Origin: Acanthococcus lagerstroemiae
Taxonomy: Eukaryota > Arthropoda > Insecta > Hemiptera > Eriococcidae
Assembly (NCBI GenBank): GCA_031841125.1
Contig: CM063112.1
Location: 21,974,603-22,038,602 of the forward strand
DNA length: 64,000 nt
Reading direction: 5' to 3'
In this document: positions 55,911 through 64,000 of the stretch, piece after piece
Position numbering within the stretch: position 1 is the first letter of the stretch
Layout: every line of letters starts with the position of its first letter
Made by a program: the position numbers and the translations under genes
The notes under the pieces: generated by a model
Database searches by the model: none
What the model saw: the letters and a program-made list of their open reading frames with translations, nothing else
Told to the model about the DNA's origin: nothing

Positions 55911-56784
55911 CACCCGCACAGGCGATTTTGCAACGCACTCTAGTGCAGATTTATATCCCAATTCTCTCATTTATTTTTGTTGTGTTTTTGTTATCATTAT
56001 ATCCTATCATTATCATTTCATTATTGTCATCAAAATTAATTATGTTACCTGTGGGCAGGTTCTGAAGGCGGGGTCGGAATTAAATATAGGATGTAAAAAT
56101 TTGGTTTCATGTTCCAGAACAACTGTAATACTTATGTTAATATACATTTCAATCTCCATTGTTTCTGTTCTAGCGCTTTCATTACCCTGTGATTCAGCTA
56201 AGCGGCTCTGATTATTATATCAACTATTCATGAAATATGAGTATACTGTCCCCCAGGTGTGGAATGATCAACATCCAAAGCTGTTTCATCTAGTGAAGAA
56301 CTGATAACGAGGTACCTTGTGCTAATATTCAACCTCAATGTTGCAAATCAACTGTGAAATTCATAATTTTTCCTATGTTTCAGATTTGTATTTTCAAAGA
56401 TCCGAAATTAGTGCATCTAAGGCAGCAGCAAAAGAGCAGAACAGAAAATAATAAAATTCGACTGTGAATGGCATCAACTTTGTGAAATATTAACAGAAAA
56501 GCTACAGGTATATTTAAATAACACCGTTTGCTCGTCAGAATCCTCTGTTCAAGGAACGAAAAGAAAAGTATTTATCAGCCAGAATATGAGTATTAAGTAC
56601 TGAGGTTTATGTAACGTGTAAACTTCTTAATGATTTGACTCCGTCGTGTAAGAATTCAAGTTGGTATTCTATGAATTATGAACCTAGTTTCTCCGTGATA
56701 TATGGTCTGTGAAACGATTGTGGAAATGCTTTTTATTCAAGAAAACCAACATGTGGTTTAAATAAAGCATTTTCCATTGGTTCT

Positions 56785-56940
56785 CGGATTGTGTCGTCAC
56801 ATGTGTGCTAAAACCACACCAACGATTCAGGAACAAGCCTTCGCCTTTTGAAATTATTATTAGGCTCTGTGTCGTCACTTTTCTGTGCTAAAACACACAA
56901 ATGATTCACGAACATAACTGCCTGTTAAAATTATAGTGTT
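56785..56940 (+). repeat. Two-copy ~80-bp tandem repeat
   Basis: TGTGTCGTCACATGTGTGCTAAAACCACACCAACGATTCA-type sequence at 56791 is repeated at 56871 (TGTGTCGTCACTTTTCTGTGC, then TAAAACACACAAATGATTCA). The region 56970-57415 carries a 147-codon minus-strand frame starting in a poly-C run, for which I see no protein features. Confidence 0.5.
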
Positions 56941-58189
56941 CTTGCTCACCGTGACACCTGGCTATAACATTCATATGAAACTTACGTGTGCGCCCTCGAG
57001 CTTTGAGAAATTATGTAGCGGGCCCAGCATACAGTGAGGATTTGCGAAAGCTCCTGTTGAATTGAATGGTTTTGTTAATGAAATTTCCAAGTGAAATAAG
57101 TATGGTAAGTATTTATTATTTGGCAATATGTTGATCGTCCAACTGCACTTCTTCTTCGTCGTACAGAACTGATGAATAATAATTGCCATGTGCCTATAGG
57201 GTACCATAAGTATATCTGAAATGTAGAATCTAAAACTTCTGTCAAAATGACGGAAAAGTTCGAAGTTCTTGAGATATGACCATAACTTCAAATAGATACC
57301 CTGATGTTGGGGCTTTTGGGTTCTAAAGAGGAGAGAGGTTCGAGTATCAAAATAATACAGATAATTTTTTCTCTGGTCAAATTCCTTGAGGGGGGGGGGG
57401 GACTTTTTGTACATTTGTAGGGCTAAGCCTCTGCAAGTCCTTCCTACTTATAGATATAATAGATTTTTGAATCGACTTTCTGCAATCAAAATGATGGATT
57501 CATCATACCTGAGCTTATGATGTTCGTCATCAAGCGTTATAAAATATATTTGAGATGATGTACTTGATACGATATCTAATAATAGGATCCCGGGCGTGGG
57601 TCTATGCAGTTATGAAAATAATCAAATAAGACAGTAATAGTTATTTATTTCACTGTGCCAGTTTCAGCGATGGGTTCTCAATGTCCGGGTCCAATCAAGA
57701 TTTCTAAACGAATGAAATTAATATGAATGACGATCAACCAGTGCAGAACTACATGTCGAGTTATTTACTGAAATATTGGTTAGTAAATGTCCAACTTCAA
57801 TTTTAAATCGATAATGCTACAAGTTCTAAGTTAAAATCACAGCCTACGTGTATTTTCAATTTATTTCGGGCTCAGTGTAGATCACCATAGATGCCTTGAT
57901 TTCTTGGATGATTGAATAAAAAAGATCATGAGCATAAACAGCCGACCTGTAGTTTGAGCGGGGGCTCGTGGGTGCCTGATAAAGCCAACACTTCTTTCGC
58001 ACGTATGTTTCATTGTTGTTGTTGTTGTTGTTACTTTGGGGAGAGGGGGTGACTTTGTGGATTTGAAGGGCTAAGTTTCAAGTTTACGCTTATAGTCAGC
58101 GATACAAAATGTACCTACTTTTCATAATTTTAATTTGGTCTGTGAAAGGCACCGTAATCACTTGTTCTCGATCTAAGTTCAGATAGTCA

Positions 58190-58312
58190 CGGAGAATTGG
58201 AGGCTCGGACCCGGCCCCAAGATGTCCCTCCGGCCACTGATGCGATACTCGGAAAGGTAGTTTCCGGAGCCGGAGGTGCGGTGTCATAGGGGCCACCACA
58301 CAGAAGCTCAGA
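58190..58312 (+). repeat. SINE core copy
   Basis: CTCCGGCCACTGATGCGATACTCGGAAAGG and GGTGCGGTGTCATAGGGGCCAC (plus strand) match the reverse of 122-252. The copy is again much richer in GC than its surroundings. Confidence 0.55.
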
Positions 58313-58530
58313 TAACATCTCTGTGTAGGTATTTCAAATGTAAACCTGTTTTTGACTTGCAAGTTTGCATCAGGATTCGAAAAATAACATTGGTTTGTTG
58401 GCATGTCCGCGAGATGGTCAAAATATGGCATACTTAGTTACGAATAATATTATTCATTACTGAAAACGCCGGGTGTCGAGCCTTTAATGCGATATACTAG
58501 TAAAAATTTATGCGTTCATATTTGTTTCAG

Positions 58531-58632
58531 ATGTGCTTCTTTTTTGCTGCCAGGAGAACTGCAACACGAGTCACCACATCGGACTATCAGGGAATTCATT
58601 CGTAGGAAATCGCGTCGCAATTCTGAGAACAG
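58531..58632 (+). CDS. Candidate internal exon, unknown protein
   Basis: A good acceptor (GTTCATATTTGTTTCAG) at 58530 and a donor (GAGAACAG|GTATTTTG) at 58632/58633 enclose 102 bp in which two of three frames are open. One reads ASFLLPGELQHESPHRTI then REFIRRKSRRNSEN. The other reads VLLFCCQENCNTSHHIG. I cannot tell which is used, and I found no partner exon with certainty. Confidence 0.25.
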
Positions 58633-58739
58633 GTATTTTGGTCCCACTTTTTCTGTTTGTTTACATGAAATTAATAATGAACCAGATGGAACTCGTGTTC
58701 CAGCACAAATGTGAATACGTTGAATCTTCCTAACAGTTG

Positions 58740-61700
58740 TTACGAGTAGGTATATGTAGGTAGCATATTCGTCGGAGCACCCGTGCATGTTTTATCCTGT
58801 GCGCTTACCTGTTTTCAGATCTTCCATTTTTGAAGACCTTCAACAATATAGAACACAATTAGTGATCGGAAATGCTCCGAAAGTGAGAATTTGTACCATT
58901 GTTTAGTAATGGTAAAACTGCGTAGTACCGGAGTTTCGTTGTCCAGAAGATGTATTCGAAATTACCTATTAATTTTTGCTGTGATTACTTCAGTAAGACT
59001 ATCGCACGCACCAAGAAAACGGAAGGAAAATCAAGTTCTTAAAAAGTTTTAGATCTGCTGTCAGCTTATGAACAGTCGTTTTTGAAACAGAAAGGAAATA
59101 GAGGAATACAATGGTGTGAGTTCAAGATTGGATGTACAATTCAAATCTATTGGCCGACTAAATGTAGATTGAGATCCTCATATAGGTATATGTATGACCA
59201 ACGATCTTTATTAATTCAAATCATATCTTAAGTGATCAGTGAAATAGTATTTTGTATCTTTTGGTATTTATGAAAATGGGATCTCAAAATCGAATTTTGG
59301 TGACGTATTTAATGACATTTTGTATTTGTAAAAATGTATGATCTTAATAGGTTCATGAAAATACGAACAGTAGGTAGGCTAAATGATTTATGATTTGAAT
59401 CCAATCCTGACTGTCAGTTTTATAATATAATCTGAGTCAACGTTTTATAAATCCATTCGATTAAATTCAAATCTTATGAGATTTTTCTCACTTTTGACGA
59501 GTGTACATCCATTGTCGCTTCTCATCCATGTTTCTCTATTTGAATTAGGTACCTAAAAGTTAGAACAGCGATATTTTGCCCAGTTCCTACGAACACCGAA
59601 ACGCAAGTTTCGAGAGGTCATAGTATTTTGAATTCCAAAATTCTTGTGTTTTTTTTCACGTAGAAAGTATGTTCTTATTTATCGTTGTTCCATCGTGTAA
59701 GCATTCATTCCTTCTTGAGTTGCACATACGTTCGTCTCTTAACCCTTCAGAGAGCGTAAAATTACATAGGTCCGTAGGTAACAAACTGCAAATATAAAAA
59801 AAGTAAACATAGGTAAACCTAATACATTGATTAAGGAAAATGACCGAGGACAAACTTCATATTTGTGTATAATTTAGAAACTGAAGCAGACTACTTGAGA
59901 ATTCACGAAACCTTCTGGTTGTGTGGTATGTGTGTGTGTATACTGTATACGTGTATAGGTCGCGTAAGCGAAATGAAATTTTCTCACATGCTTTTAATCT
60001 GTTCGAACATTTTAGATCCAATTTCTGCCCTTAGGTCCCAAAGGTGAGAATCATCTTGCATTTCCAGTGAGTTCACTAGCCCAGAACAAGCTTAATATTA
60101 ATTTTATAGATTATTTTAAATCATTATGCGACGAGGAATGGAGAAAATGAAATCTACACTCTTAAGTCGGTCAATTAGAAGATCGCTGTTTTGAAGTTCA
60201 CTGCATGTCTTACATTTTGAAAATTCAAATCACGTGTGCTTTTTATTGTTGATTGAATATATAGGCTAATAGTAAGTTTACTCATTCAGTAGGGTTAATG
60301 AGTCGATTTCCCAATCGAAATTTGTTGGTATTGCACGGGTCTACCTAATAGGGTACTGTACCATACATGATTGGCTCAAGTACCATATGCCTCATTTCGT
60401 ACTCCAGTAAATACACTCGTGCTGGTGTTCTCGTTCTTTGAACCTGTAATGTTTAATAAACGCTGGAGTGACCAAACTCATACCATACCATCTGGAATTT
60501 GAACCGTTTACCAGAGCTGCCCTGCTAGCACAGATGCGAATCATCTGAACTTCTGAATTTCTGAAGATAAAAGTATTCCTCCCAAATTAGATGAGGTAGA
60601 TTCAAGCATATAGCTTATCCGTACGACGAGTGTATTATCTGCTATGGTGGTAACTAGTTACGGTAAGTATATTATGTCTATCTTAAGAAGGTAAGTTTTG
60701 AAAAATATGATTCAAAAAATGAACTATCATAGAAGATAAATGTAAATACTTGGTCCTGATGGAATATTGTGACGAAGAATTGAAAACGTGTCTAAGAAAT
60801 TTGTCTCCATCGAAGAAGGTTCTTGTGCAAAATTTTTTGGATACATGTTTAGATGCTTGAACGAATTTACCTGTGTATTATGTATCGCACTCTCGCACAA
60901 TTATAATCCATCAAGGAATTTTTTCACTGTTGAGTTAATGTATATATGCCTTCTAAATTCTGACATTTTAAAATTGAAAGATAATTGTTCATCTCGACAT
61001 CGTGCGGTAATATGATACCGTATTTTAATTCCTTTGTCTATACATTGTAGCAGATTTCTATATTAGGCAAGAGAGTTTTAATTATCTCAGACGGTCCACA
61101 AGTACATTTTTTGACGGATGGATTTTAGAGGATTCATCTGTATATTTTACAGGTCGCTGTAACAATTCAGCCATTACTGTTCACCTACATCCTAGTTTCC
61201 TTCTGGAAGTTCGACGTTTTTGCTAAAGATAACTAAAGTACTTACCGTGATTTAATTGTGACCTGGTGACACACTGGAAATATCAAAACATATTAGGAAA
61301 TTGGTATTCAATTTCCAAAATCCTATACGAATTTCATATTTGGTTACGACATGCTTTCAAAACTATTGGTCTGATTTTTACCCTTTATTACCTAGTACGC
61401 GTATTAATGATCCCATCATCGGATACATCATATGTTGTCAGTGGATTTTGGAATGATCTAAATAGTTTCTGAATCCTATATCTACATACGTGAATCTGGA
61501 ACTGTATAGTGATGAATCAACGACTCAACAAACATACTTGTATATCGTTTTTCATAATCTCCAGCAATAGACCGGGCGTTTCAAAGTTTGAGGCAATTCA
61601 AATAGTTGGTTTCCAGAAAAGCTCTCTTAATTATTCTGTTGGTAACTTATATTGGTAATTCAGGAAAGAGGTAGTTCAAATACTTGATGAGTGCTTCAAA

Positions 61701-62270
61701 ACAATATCATATTTTTCATTCAAAACACAATACATATTTTATGGACATATTAAAACATATTTAATCTTCTTTTTTTTTTCTTTTGAGACATCAAATTTAA
61801 ATGTTCAACTCAACTTCAGCATTAATTGAGTAATCGGAAGGCAACTTCGTTCTCCTTCATACTTCCATTTTATCAGTCTTTTTATCAATCATAATTTCAT
61901 AATAAATAAAAAATAATAGCACCCGGAAAGTGGCATCATAAGCCAAGGAGCTATAATGAAGTAGGTCAGTTTTTTTACATCAAAGTCCGGCAACACTGAT
62001 TAAATACAACAGAATAAAAAGGACACTAATCATAAGCGAAACTGAAAGACTTAAGCCCTTTTGTTCTGACAGTTGTAATTGGAACATAATGATGTTTAGA
62101 TTTTTAATATCTTTTCTTGTGATGGATTGATGTTTCTCTTTGGGGTCCATGGGCTTAAAACGTTCGAGAATGTTCTAGAAGGATGTAATGCATAGTGTTA
62201 TGTTTCTAGAAGGAAAATTTGTCTTTGTAATGCGTAGTGGGCCCGGTTTCTAGATGGTTCGGTCATTAGA
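58740..62270. other. Low-copy AT-rich DNA, no gene recognised
   Basis: Only short frames, a few microsatellite-like words (TGTGTGTGTATACTG near 59930) and scattered donor-like GTAAGT sites are present. I see no transposon ends, RNA genes or repeat families here. Confidence 0.4.
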
Positions 62271-62279
62271 TGGTACGCA

Positions 62280-63060
62280 CTGTTCAGAAAGCGCGCTATT
62301 TGCCCTTTTCATTCCGGTGTTGGTGCCGAGCTGTCTGCGATTTATTCTTCGTAATTAACATCAGATACGTGTTGTTTTAAAATTATCGAGTAAAAATGTA
62401 ATAATCGGCTTCAAATTGTTTAAGTACGTAATGTGAATAGTGTATAAATAATGCTTTTGGTTCTCGTCGAGGAAATTTATGAGGTTGGTCGAATGGATTG
62501 TGCATCACCTGGTTTTACGCGTCAGTATTCAGAGCATTGTTATCCGATTTTCAAGTGAAATAATTAAATTGGTGCCAACTGTATTTCTGTGCAGACTCGG
62601 AATCCACATTATTCTGTCTTGCGGTATCATGAAGAAATGCATCTCATTCAACAAACGTATTTTGCTGTATCAGATACTCCAGCGTAATCCAGAAGACTTT
62701 CTACACAGCTAAGCACACAGCTGATGTACCTCATACGTGAGTTTTCGAGTATATATGTATTTAACGGACTTGGTGAAATTGTCGTGCGCTCTAGTTTACG
62801 CTCAAAAATCAAACTAGTTTGGAATCAACGCCGGTATTTTCAAATTTCCCGGTTGGCTAAGTGCTACTATATTATTTCGTGTTTGTTTGGTATAGCGGCC
62901 GTGTGCCAGGGAAGTGAAAATAGAAGTCGTGAGGCTGTGATTCGCAATCACGAAACGGTTTTCATACCATCCGTTCGACGAGCGATTTTTAGACGAATAC
63001 CTAATCAAAAGGAATTAATATACTTCGATAATGGAGATTCGTGACGGATAAACATAGAAG
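62280..63060 (+). promoter_or_regulatory. Possible promoter and 5' untranslated exon region
   Basis: Composition changes at about 62280 to higher CpG (AAAGCGCGCTATTTGCCC, TTTCATTCCGGTGTTGG) and stays so to the window end. ATG frames of 77 codons (62479) and 106 codons (62724) occur but lack recognisable features. At 63060 the sequence AACATAGAAG|GTAAGAAGG is a strong donor. It looks like the 5' region of a gene transcribed to the right. Confidence 0.35.
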
Positions 63061-63529
63061 GTAAGAAGGTCATTCATCGTGATTCGCGAATCTTGACTTT
63101 TTCGGCGAATAATTTGTTTCGTTGTCGATTCCGGGAATAGTGCATAGCGGGCTTATCAATTTTTCTCCCTCTGCCAGCCGGTTTGTTGATGTTTGTGAAA
63201 CATATAATGAGGCTCGAAAGCTGAAAAGTTGACCTCATGAACCGAAATAAGTCGTCATGTAACTCATAGTTTCGACATGATATTACTATTAGAAATTTGA
63301 TATAAAGTCGATTACTGTACGTTGACATTGACTTTGGCATGAGATTTTTGCTTTGTCTTCTCCGGAGAATTCTATTATAATCTGTAGATTCGTGTGTCGC
63401 GAAAGAACGTTCAATTAGATAGATCGGGGGTTCTTGATTGTTTTGCATCCGTTCATTAAAAGTTAACGTGTATTTTATTACACATATTTCACGAATATCT
63501 CCGTTTATAACTTTCTATTTTGTTCGCAG
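63061..63529 (+). other. Candidate intron in a 5' untranslated region
   Basis: GTAAGAAGG at 63061 and ACTTTCTATTTTGTTCGCAG ending at 63529 are good intron ends 469 bp apart. The minus-strand 124-codon frame inside is not supported by any other sign. Confidence 0.35.
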
Positions 63530-63966
63530 GAGACGCTGATTTCCGGTTTTCGTAAAATCTACAAGAGATCTCGTCGGATCTAGGATTCAGATTTGTCAAG
63601 TACGAACTTTTAAATATCCTATTGAAAATGATGAGTGTCCTACAAATTGTGTTCTTCTGCGCGTAAAGGGGCCGGGTTAGTCGTTTCTAGTTTCCAAGAT
63701 ACGCGCGGCCGGTTTTTTATTCCAAAACTGAATTTAACGATTTCTGAATTTCAGTATAGGTTGAAGTATACTTAGCAAAACATTTGTCTGCTGAAATTCG
63801 TTGACTGTTTTGAAATATTTGGTTCCATTCTCGCGATATGACAACGTGTAGTGAAGTTATAGAATGTAGAGGCTCTCGTGTTCATTTTGAGTCATCTTTC
63901 TGGTATCTCGCTGTTCTGTAGTTCGAACACGATTCAGAGTTATATTAGATTCCGAAAGTGTTTAAA

Positions 63967-64000
63967 ATGGATGCGATTTTATATGAAACTGGTGATGTTG
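63967..64000 (+). CDS. Possible start of a protein-coding gene, cut by window edge
   Basis: GTTTAAAATGGATGCG gives an ATG in a strong initiation context. The frame MDAILYETGDV is open for 11 codons to the last base, and an in-frame TAG lies upstream at 63946-63948. It follows the CpG-rich, splice-bearing region from 62280. With 11 codons no family can be assigned, and other ATGs occur upstream. Confidence 0.3.
   Translation, partial: MDAILYETGDV

Noticed and set aside
56971..57414. 147-codon minus-strand frame, one of the longest ATG frames in the window
   Set aside because: It starts in a poly-C run and has no splice sites, domain or protein-like pattern. A frame of this length is not surprising in 64 kb.
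63074..63448. 124-codon minus-strand frame
   Set aside because: It lies wholly inside the candidate intron on the other strand and has no supporting signal.

Overview
This window looks like animal nuclear DNA that is AT-rich and crowded with transposons; an insect is most likely, possibly a sternorrhynchan hemipteran. The evidence is very short introns with GT/AG ends, a BEL/Pao LTR element, tRNA-headed SINEs, an RTE-like non-LTR element carrying the WAGHVAR motif common in insect copies, and many hAT-like miniature elements. The species itself cannot be named. No bacterial gene organisation is present, and most of the open frames here are chance or transposon remnants.

Layout. 0-9.7 kb: decayed dispersed repeats, including a degenerate tandem repeat of about 140 bp, a TTAA-bounded 1.2-kb inverted-repeat element with hAT-like pieces nested inside, and a dead minus-strand non-LTR reverse transcriptase. 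9.9-13.7 kb: a BEL/Pao element with both LTRs and a polypurine tract; part of its reverse transcriptase is inverted against the 5' LTR and its integrase core is deleted. 13.7-24.1 kb: more dispersed repeats, a dead plus-strand non-LTR element, a hAT-like miniature element with 8-bp target duplications, a three-copy tandem repeat of about 0.55 kb and a tRNA-derived SINE. Several families of 0-3 kb recur here in the same order (19.5-23.9 kb), which suggests an old segmental duplication.

24.5-34.6 kb: the least repetitive part, with CpG-rich patches, promoter-like motifs and candidate short exons. The best gene candidates are a phase-consistent three-exon chain at 27.60-28.09 kb and a two-exon small reading frame at 29.71-29.98 kb that sits in a tandem duplication. 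None matches a family I recognise.

34.9-53.1 kb: the dominant feature, a head-to-tail array of about 10.7 copies of a 1.69-kb unit. Two unit subtypes alternate to form a dimeric higher-order repeat, with conversion-like patches. Each full unit carries two small inverted-repeat elements. The last, partial unit lacks one of them and looks like its empty site; it was later hit by a hAT-like element, a palindromic element and a SINE. 53.1-56 kb: a cluster of fold-back elements. 56-64 kb: low-copy DNA that ends in a possible multi-exon gene start on the plus strand, whose ATG lies 34 bases from the window edge.
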